From: Tannockella sp964369175
Lineage (GTDB): Bacteria > Bacillota_I > Bacilli_A > Erysipelotrichales > Coprobacillaceae
Direction of reading: 5' to 3'
NCBI GenBank assembly: GCA_964369175.1
Contig: CAYJEM010000002.1
Location: 37,074-101,073 of the forward strand
Length of the DNA stretch: 64,000 nt
The notes beneath the pieces are model-generated. The model ran no database searches. It was not told the DNA's origin and worked only from the letters and a program-made list of their open reading frames with translations. Made by a program: the position numbers and the translations under genes. Positions 18,472-28,102 of the stretch are shown here, one piece after another (position 1 is the first letter of the stretch; each line of letters opens with the position of its first letter).

Positions 18472-19053
18472 ATGCACTTAATACCCACAGTAATAGATAA
18501 GACAAGTCAACGCGAATATGCTTACGATATTTATTCACGATTATTAGAGGAGCGAATAATTTTATTAACTGGAACTATCGATGATAAGATGGCCAGTAGT
18601 ATTGTAGGACAGCTTTTATATCTAGAATCAATCAATGACCATGAAGATATTTACATGTATATAAACTCTCCTGGTGGTAGCATTAATGCTGGTATGGCAA
18701 TTTATGATACAATGAATTTCATTAAATGTGATGTCTCCACTATTTGTTTAGGGATGGCGGCAAGTATGGCGGCCTTCTTGCTAAGTTCAGGAGCATGCAA
18801 AAAAAGATATAGCTTACCAAATAGCGAAATAATGATTCATCAACCTTTAGGGGCAGTTGAAGGTCAAGCAAGTGACATTGAAATCAGTGCTCGTCGAATT
18901 ATTCGTCAAAAAGAGAAATTAAATCGTATCCTTGCAGATAACTGTAAACAGGATTATCAAAGAATTTGTATTGACACTGACCGTGATTATTTCATGGAAC
19001 CTATAGAAGCTCTAAAATATGGCATTATTGATGATATCATAGAAAAACAATGA
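18472..19053 (+). CDS. clpP: ATP-dependent Clp protease proteolytic subunit
   Basis: The serine peptidase of the Clp complexes. Starting at the ATG at 18472, the protein is 193 residues, the normal length. GGAGG lies 7 bases before this ATG; an in-frame ATG at 18424 has no such site and would add an unusual leader. The catalytic triad is Ser98 (GMAASMA), His123 (MIHQPLG) and Asp172. The substrate-channel motif NSPGGSINAGMAIYD is present. The gene stands alone, divergent from gap, with TATACT at 18448-18453 as probable -10. No CtsR box was recognised. Confidence 0.97.
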   Translation: MHLIPTVIDKTSQREYAYDIYSRLLEERIILLTGTIDDKMASSIVGQLLYLESINDHEDIYMYINSPGGSINAGMAIYDTMNFIKCDVSTICLGMAASMAAFLLSSGACKKRYSLPNSEIMIHQPLGAVEGQASDIEISARRIIRQKEKLNRILADNCKQDYQRICIDTDRDYFMEPIEALKYGIIDDIIEKQ

Positions 19054-19080
19054 AACTGATTTCTCTAAATCAGTTTTTTT
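19053..19080 (+). terminator. Terminator of clpP
   Basis: AAACTGATTT-CTCT-AAATCAGTTT followed by T's, directly after the stop codon. Confidence 0.92.
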
Positions 19081-19093
19081 TCTATAAAAAAAG

Positions 19094-19114
19094 GCAACTA
19101 AATAGTTGCTTTTT
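19094..19114. terminator. Bidirectional terminator, mainly for rpoE
   Basis: GCAACTA-AA-TAGTTGC flanked by an A run on the left and a T run on the right. Confidence 0.75.
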
Positions 19115-19434
19115 TACTCATCTTCATCAATTACGAGATCAAGCTCGTCAATTTCTTCAACTTCTTCTTCCGTATCAGCATATATATCATTCATATCGAT
19201 ATGAACAGAATCATATACGTGGCGACTACGCAAATCCCATTGATTTTCACCGACTGTGATAAATCGACCATCTAATGTGATGTTTGTATAAAATAGAGAA
19301 ATTTTTTCTTCGATTTCTTCATCACTAAATCCTTTAACTTCACTTACTTCTTTCCATAATTTATTAAAAGCCATTGCATTTTTCTTTTTTGACATTAAAT
19401 CAAATGCAACATCTACCATAGATATATTATCCAT
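19114..19434 (-). CDS. rpoE: DNA-directed RNA polymerase delta subunit
   Basis: An accessory Bacillota RNA polymerase subunit that promotes polymerase recycling and promoter selectivity. The protein is 106 residues: an N-terminal HARE-HTH domain (about 1-75, MVDVAFDLMSKKKNAMAFNKLWKEV...NQWDLRSRH) and a short acidic tail rich in Asp/Glu. The tail is shorter than in Bacillus. The order DUF1934-argS-rpoE recalls the Bacillus ywiB-argS-rpoE neighbourhood. AGGAGGAAG precedes the ATG. Confidence 0.93.
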   Translation of the reverse strand: MDNISMVDVAFDLMSKKKNAMAFNKLWKEVSEVKGFSDEEIEEKISLFYTNITLDGRFITVGENQWDLRSRHVYDSVHIDMNDIYADTEEEVEEIDELDLVIDEDE

Positions 19435-19445
19435 AACTCTTCCTC

Positions 19446-21107
19446 CTACATTTTTGTCGGTGCACTAACACCTATTAAGTCTAATGCATTTTGTAATGTG
19501 ATTCTTGTTGCTTCTACTAATGCAAATCTTTGCCCACTTAATTCCATATTTTTTTCATCAATAACATAACAATCGTTATAGAAACTATGGAATAATTGTG
19601 CTAATTTTTGAATATAATTAGCAACTTTATGTGGCGCACGTGCTTTAGCACTGTCAACAACTTCATTTCTAAACTCATTTATATGTTTTACTAGCTCTAT
19701 CTCTTTATCATTTACTAGTAATTCATAGCTGTTAGCCACCTCAATACATGCAAGTTTTGCTTGTCTACCAATCGAGCACATTCTAGCATGTGCATATTGA
19801 GCATAGTATACAGGGTTATCATTTGACGTAGATTTCGCTAATGAAATATCAAAATCAAACTGAGTACTTGGTGCTTTAGCAGCAAAGAAGTAACGCGTTG
19901 CATCTACTCCGATATCTTCTATTAAATCACGAATCGTAATAGCGTTACCTGTTCTTTTTGACATTTTTACTGGTTGTCCTTTATCCACCATTCTTACCAT
20001 TTGAATAATATCAATATTTAATTGATCAGCATTATACCCAAGTGCTTGAATTGCTGCTTTCATACGATTTATATACCCGTGATGATCTGCGCCAAGTAAA
20101 TCTACTAAATATTCATATCCACGATCAAGCTTATTTAAATGATATGCAATATCTGGTGTTAAATATGTATAGCTTCCATCACTTTTTATAAGCACACGGT
20201 CTTTATCATCACCAAACTTTGATGATGCAAACCATAATGCACCTTCTTGTTCGTACGTATGTCCTGCGGCTTTTAGCTTTTCGATTGTAGGTACAATACG
20301 ATTTTCCGTATATAATGCTGTTTCAGATGACCATACATCATGATTAACTCTAAAGTCTTTTAATATATCCTTGATTTTTTGTAGTTGGTAAGCGACACCT
20401 TGTTCTCTAAAGAAAGCAACTGCAACATCTTCATCAGATTCTAAGTATTTATCTCCAACTTCATCTTTAATCTTTTTAGATATATCAATAATATCTTTAG
20501 CTGCGTATCCATCTTCTGGAAGTACAATTTCTTTTCCAAATAATTCTAAGTAACGCAAGTATAATGATACCGCTAAATTATGAATTTGGTTTCCTGCATC
20601 ATTGATATAATACTCTGCAGTTACATCGTACCCTGCTGCTGCTAAGATACGGCAAATACTATCACCTACAGTTGCCCCACGTGCATGACCTAAATGTAAA
20701 TCTCCAGTTGGATTAGCACTTACATATTCAATATTATACTTTGTTCCTTGACCATAATCAGATTTTCCATAATGCTCTTTTTCAACTAATACTTCTGAAA
20801 TTATCTTTGTCATCGCTGTCTTATCTACAAAGAAATTAATGAATCCTGGCCCCGCTATTTCAATTTTTTCTACGCTAGCCTTTTCTTTATTAAACACTGA
20901 TACAATAGATTGAGCGATTTCACGAGGGTTTCTTTTTAAGATTTTTGTCATCTGCATCGCAATATTTGATGAGTAATCTCCATTCGCTGTATCTTTTGGT
21001 ATTTCAATCACAACATTACTAACATCATATTCATTAACAAACTCACATTTTATTAATGCTTCAATAATCGTTTCTTTTAAAGCATTTTCTGTTTTATTAA
21101 TAGCCAT
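19446..21107 (-). CDS. argS: Arginyl-tRNA synthetase
   Basis: Class I aminoacyl-tRNA synthetase of 553 residues. The ATG at 21107 is chosen because AAAGGAGG lies 5 bases upstream; the frame can be extended to 21173 but without a ribosome binding site. The HIGH-type motif is GDLHLGHARGA, the KMSK-type motif is VKMSKRTGNAI, and the N-terminal Arg-S additional domain and the C-terminal DALR anticodon-binding domain (DNPVYYAQYAHAR onwards) are present. rpoE follows. Confidence 0.97.
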   Translation of the reverse strand: MAINKTENALKETIIEALIKCEFVNEYDVSNVVIEIPKDTANGDYSSNIAMQMTKILKRNPREIAQSIVSVFNKEKASVEKIEIAGPGFINFFVDKTAMTKIISEVLVEKEHYGKSDYGQGTKYNIEYVSANPTGDLHLGHARGATVGDSICRILAAAGYDVTAEYYINDAGNQIHNLAVSLYLRYLELFGKEIVLPEDGYAAKDIIDISKKIKDEVGDKYLESDEDVAVAFFREQGVAYQLQKIKDILKDFRVNHDVWSSETALYTENRIVPTIEKLKAAGHTYEQEGALWFASSKFGDDKDRVLIKSDGSYTYLTPDIAYHLNKLDRGYEYLVDLLGADHHGYINRMKAAIQALGYNADQLNIDIIQMVRMVDKGQPVKMSKRTGNAITIRDLIEDIGVDATRYFFAAKAPSTQFDFDISLAKSTSNDNPVYYAQYAHARMCSIGRQAKLACIEVANSYELLVNDKEIELVKHINEFRNEVVDSAKARAPHKVANYIQKLAQLFHSFYNDCYVIDEKNMELSGQRFALVEATRITLQNALDLIGVSAPTKM

Positions 21108-21183
21108 ATTTACCTCCTTTATTATTCTATTCTTTATCCTATATAAATTACCATTTACAAGCATGTAAGTCAATCATTTTAAA

Positions 21184-22701
21184 TTACAACAATGGCGCAA
21201 AGATTCTTAAAATTGCTTCAAGTAACAACTGCATTCCTTTACGCTTCGTTGATTCAAAATCAACTTCACTACAAGATTCTAATGTTAACATAAAATCATT
21301 TTTAATATCCATAACAGTATTTGTATTATATAAATACACACCATTTTCAAAATGTAAAAACAAACTACGATAATCTAAATTAATTGTTCCCACTGCTGCA
21401 ACTTTATCATCACAAACAAAAGATTTTGCATGTAAAAATCCTGGAGTATACTCATATATTTTTACTCCTGCTAGCATTAAATCATAATAATATGACCTCG
21501 TGATTTTAAACACTATTTTTTTATCTGGTATTCCTGGTGTGACAATTCGTACATCAACACCACGTTTAGCAGCCAAAATGATAGCAGATTGCAATGTTTC
21601 GTTTAATATTAGATACGGTGTAAAGATATATACATACTTCCCTGCTTGATTAATCATATTCAAGTATACGTCGTGACCTACCGCATTTTCATCTAATGGA
21701 GAGTCACCATAAGGCATAACAAACCCTTCGGCATCTTGAATATTCTTTGGAAAACGACTCGGATGATATATCGTATAGTCTTCACTACTACGATTGCTTA
21801 CGTTCCAACTTGACAAAAACATCGTTGTAAGATTCCAAACAGCATCACCTTCTAAACGAATTCCAGTATCTTTCCAGTGTCCAAATCTCTCTACTGCATT
21901 AATATATTCGTCTGCCAAATTAATTCCACCAGTATAGCCGATTGTTCCATCGATAACTGTAATCTTACGATGATCTCGATTATTCATTGAAAAATCAATT
22001 ACCGGTACTAAAGGATTAAATGGTATACATTGGATCCCATAACTTTGTAGCTCTTTATCAAATTTTGATGGTAATGTAAATAATGATCCAAAATCATCAT
22101 ACATAAAGCGTACTTCTACACCTTCTTTAGCCTTTTGTTTTAATATAGTAACAATTTCATCAAACATTTGACCATGCTGGACAATAAAATATTCCATAAA
22201 TATAAATGACTTTGCATTTTTCAAGTCCTCAATAATATCAATATAATTCACATCCCCAAGTGGATAATATATTGTATGCGTTTGATTAAATGCTGGAAAT
22301 CCATCTTGTTGAATATAACGTAATTGACTACGTACTGATAAATCCTCAACCTGTTCTAATATTTCCTGATTCCCATTAACTTCCTTTATATAATTAATTT
22401 GATTTTGATATAACTCATTTAACTTCTTTGAAGGTCGACGATCGCCAAAAATAAAATAAATTACTCCTCCAAAATAAGGTATCAACATAACAAGTAATAC
22501 CCATATCATTTTATAGCCAACATCTACCCGTACATTAATAATGTATAAAATTGCAAGAAAGTCAATTAACCAAAGCAATATACTCATTCCCGGTAATATG
22601 TAAATAACTTCATCTAACAGCCACATCCCAAATAGTACTTGCGCTAGTAAAATGATCCCCATTAGTACTAACCTTTGTTCTTTTGATTTAAAAAATTTCA
22701 C
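21184..22701 (-). CDS. cls: Cardiolipin synthase (phospholipase D family)
   Basis: Makes cardiolipin from two phosphatidylglycerols at the membrane. The protein is 505 residues with two N-terminal membrane helices (about 11-30 and 37-56, followed by a third) and two HKD motifs, NNRDHRKITVIDG near residue 235 and FLHAKSFVCDD near residue 420. The start is a GTG one base after the stop of the DUF1934 gene, so the pair is coupled. Confidence 0.95.
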   Translation of the reverse strand: MKFFKSKEQRLVLMGIILLAQVLFGMWLLDEVIYILPGMSILLWLIDFLAILYIINVRVDVGYKMIWVLLVMLIPYFGGVIYFIFGDRRPSKKLNELYQNQINYIKEVNGNQEILEQVEDLSVRSQLRYIQQDGFPAFNQTHTIYYPLGDVNYIDIIEDLKNAKSFIFMEYFIVQHGQMFDEIVTILKQKAKEGVEVRFMYDDFGSLFTLPSKFDKELQSYGIQCIPFNPLVPVIDFSMNNRDHRKITVIDGTIGYTGGINLADEYINAVERFGHWKDTGIRLEGDAVWNLTTMFLSSWNVSNRSSEDYTIYHPSRFPKNIQDAEGFVMPYGDSPLDENAVGHDVYLNMINQAGKYVYIFTPYLILNETLQSAIILAAKRGVDVRIVTPGIPDKKIVFKITRSYYYDLMLAGVKIYEYTPGFLHAKSFVCDDKVAAVGTINLDYRSLFLHFENGVYLYNTNTVMDIKNDFMLTLESCSEVDFESTKRKGMQLLLEAILRIFAPLL

Positions 22702-22702
22702 A

Positions 22703-23083
22703 TTAATTTTCCAGCGTTGTCAAGTTAATTAAAATATACACTTGGCACAGTGGTTCCTCCCCTTCTAATAAAGTATAATTAATTTTAATTGCACCCTCAT
22801 ATTGTAACTGCATTAATTTTGTAGTTAATTGTAGAGTTCCATAAGGACTATTATACGTGTTTAAAATTTCAGTATCTTTTTGTAATTTTAAATTCGTATT
22901 GTTATTTTGTAAGAATACAACATCGTCTACTATTTTAATATTAAATTTTTGTTTTTCACTTGTAAATATAAGTTGCTTTCCTTGGTTTGTGATTAACTCA
23001 CCAATTCCTTGATAATCCATTACTTCACTGTGTTCAGGATATTTAAATATTGCCTTATATTTTACTTTTACTGTCTCTTTCAT
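22703..23083 (-). CDS. DUF1934 family protein (YwiB-like)
   Basis: A 126-residue all-beta protein resembling the YwiB/DUF1934 family, which has a calycin-like barrel and no firmly established function. The pattern MDYQGIGELITNQGKQLIFTSEK and YEGAIKINYTLLEG fits that family. It is upstream of cls and argS, the same neighbourhood as ywiB-argS in Bacillus, which supports the call. No signal peptide or membrane segment is seen. Confidence 0.75.
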   Translation of the reverse strand: MKETVKVKYKAIFKYPEHSEVMDYQGIGELITNQGKQLIFTSEKQKFNIKIVDDVVFLQNNNTNLKLQKDTEILNTYNSPYGTLQLTTKLMQLQYEGAIKINYTLLEGEEPLCQVYILINLTTLEN

Positions 23084-23138
23084 CTAATCACCATGTTTAG
23101 TATAACACAATTGTGGTAATAATACTTATGGTGATTGA

Positions 23139-25019
23139 ATGAAAAAGATAATTAAATTTATTTCTATTTTTTTAGGTGTGATTGTCATCTGTATTGTTGG
23201 TTTATATGGCGTAGCCTATTTAAAAGGAAACCCAATCCAAGATGAAGATCGTTATATTCGTTTGTACGATAATCAAGGTGATGTCTACTATGAATCAAAA
23301 AATGGCTATCTTGGTAGTTACGTTCCTCTAGACGATATAAATCAGGATTTTTTAAACGCTATTATATCTGTCGAAGATGCCCGTTTTTATAGTCATGTTG
23401 GTTTTGATCCAATTGGTATTATGCGTGCTCTATATGTAAATACGACAAGTTTATCACTTGAACAAGGTGCAAGTACTATAACCCAACAATATGCTAGATT
23501 ACTGTACTTATCAAATGATAAAACCTGGACTCGTAAGATTGAGGAGACTTTTATAGCCATGCAATTAGAAATGCATTTGACAAAAGATGAAATATTAGAA
23601 GGATATGTAAATAGTTTATATTTCGGACATGGTATTTATGGTATTCAAGATGCAGCCCACTACTATTATGACGTAGATGCTAGTGACTTATCTTTACAAC
23701 AAGCAAGCATGTTAGCTGGTGTGATTAATGGACCAGGGTACTTTTCTCCGCTAATCGATATTGAAAGTGCCAAAACAAGACAAACAATTGTCTTACAAAG
23801 CATGTTAGATAATCAATATATAAATGAACAACAATTTCAAGAATCAAGTAATAGTCAAATTGAAGTAGCTTCAGTTAATGAGCAACAACAATTTATTCAG
23901 TATCAATATTACAGTGATATGGTTATAGAACAATTAGAACAACTTGGTATGCTAGATGATCAATATATAAATAACGGGCTTGAAGTATATACAACATTAG
24001 ATAGAAATCTACAAGAAGAATTAATAGAAGAAACTCAAACCCAAACTGCAAAAAAAGAAATTCAAAGCGCCTCCATAGTCGTTGAACCATACACAAGCAA
24101 AATACTTGCATTACTTGGTGGTAATGATTATCAAACCAGTCAGTATAATCGTGCAACTCTAGCAAGCAGACATATTGGTAGTACTATTAAGCCATTTTTG
24201 TATTACCTTGCCTTAGAAAACGGATTTAACCCAACTACTTCATTTTATATTGAACCAACTACTTTTACTTTATCAAATGGAAATACCTATGCTCCTGTAA
24301 ATTATGATAATAATTATCCATTTAGCGATGTAACACTAGCTCAAGCAATAGCTGTATCAGATAATATATATGCCATGAAAACTCATTTGCTTTTGGGAGA
24401 AGATAAACTTGCTACTTTTGTTGAACAATTTGGCTATCAAGACGTTGCAAGTGATGCATCACTTGCTCTAGGGACATTAAATAGTAGCATATATCAACTA
24501 GCTAACATGTATAACGCGATTGCTAGTGAAGGTAGATATCAAGAGATATATGCTATAAACTCAGTTCAAGATAAAGAGGGTACTATTATTTATCAACACA
24601 CTAACGATTTTGTTCAATTATTAGACAAGGATACTTGTTTACAACTTTCACAACTATTGACAGCACCTTTTGATTCGCAGTTTTCGACATACTTAACAGC
24701 TACATTTCAAAATTATCAATTTGATTTTTTAAATGCAGGAAAAAGTGGTACTACCAACTTTGATAGTTTATCTGTAGGATATAACCCCTCTATACTAGTT
24801 GCATCTTGGGTTGGTTATGATGACAATCGTCCTTTGGAGAAAGAAAATGAGCGAGCAATCTCAAAAAACATTATGGCCCACATCCTCTCTAGTAACTCAA
24901 ATCTCTCAAGCCAAAGCTGGTATAAACCAACCGATAACTTAGAGAAAATAAGCATTAATCCAATAACTGGAGAATTAGATTCTAATGGTGTTGAATATTG
25001 GTTTAAGTCAGTACAATAA
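23139..25019 (+). CDS. Class A penicillin-binding protein (GT51 plus transpeptidase)
   Basis: A bifunctional peptidoglycan polymerase of 626 residues. One N-terminal membrane helix (residues 4-27) is followed by the GT51 glycosyltransferase, with catalytic Glu79 in SVEDARFYSHVGFD, the GASTITQQYARLL motif and RKIEETFIAMQLE. The transpeptidase follows with Ser348 in STIK, SDN in AVSDNIYA and KSG in the KTG position (GKSGTTNFD). It is divergent from the DUF1934 gene with a 55-base gap. It is shorter than typical PBP1A and lacks extra C-terminal domains. Confidence 0.94.
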   Translation: MKKIIKFISIFLGVIVICIVGLYGVAYLKGNPIQDEDRYIRLYDNQGDVYYESKNGYLGSYVPLDDINQDFLNAIISVEDARFYSHVGFDPIGIMRALYVNTTSLSLEQGASTITQQYARLLYLSNDKTWTRKIEETFIAMQLEMHLTKDEILEGYVNSLYFGHGIYGIQDAAHYYYDVDASDLSLQQASMLAGVINGPGYFSPLIDIESAKTRQTIVLQSMLDNQYINEQQFQESSNSQIEVASVNEQQQFIQYQYYSDMVIEQLEQLGMLDDQYINNGLEVYTTLDRNLQEELIEETQTQTAKKEIQSASIVVEPYTSKILALLGGNDYQTSQYNRATLASRHIGSTIKPFLYYLALENGFNPTTSFYIEPTTFTLSNGNTYAPVNYDNNYPFSDVTLAQAIAVSDNIYAMKTHLLLGEDKLATFVEQFGYQDVASDASLALGTLNSSIYQLANMYNAIASEGRYQEIYAINSVQDKEGTIIYQHTNDFVQLLDKDTCLQLSQLLTAPFDSQFSTYLTATFQNYQFDFLNAGKSGTTNFDSLSVGYNPSILVASWVGYDDNRPLEKENERAISKNIMAHILSSNSNLSSQSWYKPTDNLEKISINPITGELDSNGVEYWFKSVQ

Positions 25020-25042
25020 AACCAATACTAAGTATTGGTTTT
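25018..25042. terminator. Bidirectional terminator between the PBP and HD genes
   Basis: AAAACCAATACT-A-AGTATTGGTTTT, a 12-bp stem between convergent genes. Confidence 0.9.
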
Positions 25043-26263
25043 AGGATAAAATATTTTAACGTCTTTCTTACTCTTTTTTGAATTTGTAATAGCCCAAACT
25101 ATTTCAGATACTTCTGGCAAAGGAACATTTCCTTTTGAAGTAATAATTTCAATTTCATGAATTCCACGCTTACTTCCATAATAACGATATGGTATTTGAC
25201 TTTGGTCATCACTCACAACATAGTATCTTGGATTATATCCAAGGGATAGATAGTGTTCCTTATACTTTTCTATCTGTTCATTGTTATCAACATCATCATA
25301 AGTAAATAAATCACGGTTAAAGAAACGAGTTGTTAAATCAACTAATATTGAATCTGCTGACTTAGTAAACCTTTTAAAATAATAAAAGACAATGTTTTCA
25401 TCTAAATCAACATATTGTTGTTCATTAACTTCACCTTTAAAAAAAGGCTCTAAATATTCAATATCTCCCAAATCACATCCCTGATCATATAAGTCATTTG
25501 CTCTTTTAAAGATGCTTATAAGCAATTGTTCATAGGCTCTTGCTGTTGGATGATAATACACTTGCCAGTACATATGATATCTTGCTAGAATATAGTCTTC
25601 AATTGACTGAACACCACTTTTTCGATACACAATTCTTCCACCTTTAACTTCCATAATTCTAAGAATTCTTTGTAAATCAAACTGACCATATGTTGTACCA
25701 GTAAAATAAGAATCACGTAATAAGTAATCCATTCGATCAGCATCAAGTTGACTACTTATCATTTGTATAAGTATTTGGCTTGGATGTTGCTTTTTAATAA
25801 TACTACTAACCACTTTACTAAAGCCTTGATGTACACTTTCTAAAATGGTATTTACTTGTGTATTACCCTCAATAATCTTTATTGTATAATCTTCATGCGA
25901 AATCTTAAAAGCATCTTCAAAACTATGTGAAAAAGGACCATGACCAACATCGTGCAGTAACGCTGCACATAATACTGATAATTTATCATAATCGTTAATA
26001 TGTTTTCCAATGCATGAATCTTCACACATTAACTTGGCAATTTGATACACACCTAGACTATGACAAAAGCGAGAATGCTCAGCACTTTGATAAACTTGGT
26101 ATGTTCCGCCAAGTTGACGGATTCGTCGAAGCCTTTGCATTTCACACGTATCAATTAATTGTAATATAACACTATGTTCAACTGTTATATAGTTATGTAC
26201 TGCATCGCGAAACACTCTAGTTTTTTCTAAAGTCATGCTTTCTAAAGTAAAGTTTTCTAGCAT
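25028..26263 (-). CDS. HD-domain phosphohydrolase (YwfO/dGTPase-like)
   Basis: A 411-residue HD-superfamily metal-dependent hydrolase. The motif sequence SAEHSRFCHSLGVY, LLHDVGHGPFSHSFE and QLDADRMDYLLRDSYFTG is characteristic of YwfO/SAMHD1-like proteins, several of which hydrolyse dNTPs; the substrate here is not known. The ATG at 26263 is preferred (GGAGG nine bases upstream) over the frame start at 26281, which would overlap the upstream gene. It follows the DUF1653 gene after four bases. Confidence 0.88.
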   Translation of the reverse strand: MLENFTLESMTLEKTRVFRDAVHNYITVEHSVILQLIDTCEMQRLRRIRQLGGTYQVYQSAEHSRFCHSLGVYQIAKLMCEDSCIGKHINDYDKLSVLCAALLHDVGHGPFSHSFEDAFKISHEDYTIKIIEGNTQVNTILESVHQGFSKVVSSIIKKQHPSQILIQMISSQLDADRMDYLLRDSYFTGTTYGQFDLQRILRIMEVKGGRIVYRKSGVQSIEDYILARYHMYWQVYYHPTARAYEQLLISIFKRANDLYDQGCDLGDIEYLEPFFKGEVNEQQYVDLDENIVFYYFKRFTKSADSILVDLTTRFFNRDLFTYDDVDNNEQIEKYKEHYLSLGYNPRYYVVSDDQSQIPYRYYGSKRGIHEIEIITSKGNVPLPEVSEIVWAITNSKKSKKDVKIFYPKTNT

Positions 26264-26267
26264 TATA

Positions 26268-26501
26268 TTAGTCCTCCACAAGTTCGAAACGATATTTTTG
26301 TTTTACATCTGGATATTTAATGACATCAACGAGTGATAAAAACATTATTTTATCACGTACATAAATTTCTTTTTTATCATATAATTGTTTATAAACAACG
26401 ACTTCTTTTAATGTTTCACTATCAATGGCAATATGCAATACTTGATATTTTTTTCCTTTAAAATGCTGATAGATACCATTTAATACAAGTTCTCTTTCCA
26501 T
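26268..26501 (-). CDS. DUF1653 domain protein
   Basis: A 77-residue protein with the DUF1653 pattern: NGIYQHFKGKKYQVLHIAIDSETLKEVVVYKQLY and a closing ...RDKIMFLSLV. The function is unknown. It is the first gene of a two-gene operon with the HD hydrolase and has an AAAGGAG site before the ATG. Confidence 0.8.
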   Translation of the reverse strand: MERELVLNGIYQHFKGKKYQVLHIAIDSETLKEVVVYKQLYDKKEIYVRDKIMFLSLVDVIKYPDVKQKYRFELVED

Positions 26502-26557
26502 ATATATAGCTCCTTTTTATTTAGTATATCATATTCATAGGTGCTTAATATATACAT

Positions 26558-26611
26558 TTACTTTTTCAAAAACTGAAAAAGTAATAATTTATATAACCAA
26601 TCATTTATACT
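26558..26611 (+). promoter_or_regulatory. Operator-like inverted repeat and -10 of the GH4 gene
   Basis: TTACTTTTTCA-N5-TGAAAAAGTAA (26558-26584) is a perfect 11-bp inverted repeat upstream of a TATACT -10 candidate (26606-26611). There is no T run, so it is not a terminator in position. Binding by a sugar regulator is likely, but none is adjacent. Confidence 0.55.
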
Positions 26612-26641
26612 ATATGTATCAAACCTAGGAGGAAATTATAA

Positions 26642-28027
26642 ATGGCAAAAGGTGTAAAAATTGTAACAATTGGTGGAGGTAGTAGTTATACTCCAGAACT
26701 AGTTGAAGGTTTCATCAATAGATATGATGAATTACCAATCCGTGAAATGTGGTTAGTCGACATTGAAGCTGGAAAAGAAAAAATGGAAATCGTTGGTACG
26801 ATGGCACAACGTATGTGGGATGCTTCTCCATATGATGTAAAAGTACATTTAACGTTAGATAGAAGAGAAGCATTAAAAGATGCAGACTTCGTTACGACAC
26901 AATTCCGTGTAGGATTACTAAATGCTCGTATTAAAGATGAAAGAATTCCTTTCTCTTATGGAATGCTTGGTCAAGAAACAAATGGTGCTGGAGGAATGTT
27001 AAAAGCATTTAGAACAATTCCAGTAATCTTAAGCATTGTTGAAGATATGAAAGAATTATGTCCAAACGCTTGGTTAGTTAACTTCACTAATCCCGCTGGA
27101 ATGGTTACTGAAGCTGTTCTTAAATATGGTAACTGGGATAAAATCATTGGTTTGTGTAATGTACCAGTTGGGGCTATCATGAGTGAATTAAAATTATTAG
27201 ATGTTAAAGAAGATGACTTAATCTATAAATTTGCTGGATTAAACCACTTCCATTGGCATAAAGTATTTAATACTGCTGGTGAAGAAATTACACATGATAT
27301 TATCAACAAATATTACACAGCAGATAAAGAGAAATTACCTGCAAATATTCATGACATTCCATTTATTCAAGAACATTTAGAAAAAATGGGTGTATTACCT
27401 TGTGGATACCACAGATATTACTACATGGAAGACGAAATGTTAAAACATGGTTTAGAAGAATATGCTGATCCTGAAAAAGGAACTCGTGGACAACAAGTAA
27501 AACAAACAGAAGCTGAATTATTTGAATTATATAAAGATCCAAATTTAGATCACAAACCAGAACAATTATCTAAACGTGGTGGTGCTCATTACTCAGATGC
27601 TGCTTGTGAAACAATTGCTTCAGTGTATTCAAACAAAAAAACACATGTTGTAGTTTCTACTAGAAATAATGGAGCAATCCCTGATTTACCACATGATTGT
27701 GCTGTTGAAATTTCTTCATACATCACTGCTGCAGGACCTATGCCAATCGCATTTGGTAAATTAAACTCTGCTGAAAAAGGTTGGCTTCAAGTAATGAAAG
27801 CAATGGAAGAATGTGCTGTAGAAGCAGCTGTAACTGGTGATTATGGTATGGCGTTACAGGCATTTACATTAAATCCATTAGTAAAAAGCGGTATGGTTGG
27901 AAAGCGTGTATTAGATGAATTATTAATTGCACATAAAGCTCACTTACCACAATTTGCTGAAACAATTGCTAAATTAGAAGCTGATGGAATCACAGTAACT
28001 GACGAAATTGCAAAAAGCTTAGTATAA
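26642..28027 (+). CDS. 6-phospho-beta-glucosidase (GH4, NAD- and Mn-dependent)
   Basis: A GH4 enzyme of 461 residues that cleaves 6-phospho-glucosides by a redox mechanism using NAD and a divalent metal. The N-terminus has the dinucleotide-binding VTIGGGSSYTPELVEGF; the metal-site region is GLCNVPVG followed by GLNHFHWHKV. The LicH/CelF-like pattern favours 6-phospho-beta-glucosides, but alpha-specific relatives exist and specificity is not certain. It is monocistronic and has a strong AGGAGG site, an operator-like repeat upstream and a terminator downstream. No transporter adjoins it. Confidence 0.9.
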   Translation: MAKGVKIVTIGGGSSYTPELVEGFINRYDELPIREMWLVDIEAGKEKMEIVGTMAQRMWDASPYDVKVHLTLDRREALKDADFVTTQFRVGLLNARIKDERIPFSYGMLGQETNGAGGMLKAFRTIPVILSIVEDMKELCPNAWLVNFTNPAGMVTEAVLKYGNWDKIIGLCNVPVGAIMSELKLLDVKEDDLIYKFAGLNHFHWHKVFNTAGEEITHDIINKYYTADKEKLPANIHDIPFIQEHLEKMGVLPCGYHRYYYMEDEMLKHGLEEYADPEKGTRGQQVKQTEAELFELYKDPNLDHKPEQLSKRGGAHYSDAACETIASVYSNKKTHVVVSTRNNGAIPDLPHDCAVEISSYITAAGPMPIAFGKLNSAEKGWLQVMKAMEECAVEAAVTGDYGMALQAFTLNPLVKSGMVGKRVLDELLIAHKAHLPQFAETIAKLEADGITVTDEIAKSLV

Positions 28028-28033
28028 CAAAAT

Positions 28034-28065
28034 AAAGTCTCATCATATGGTGAGGCTTTTGTTTT
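28034..28065 (+). terminator. Terminator of the GH4 gene
   Basis: AAAGTCTCA...TGAGGCTTT with one G-T pair, followed by TTGTTTT. Confidence 0.75.
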
Positions 28066-28102
28066 ATCTAGATATATGATAATCTAATAAAGAGGTGATA
28101 AA

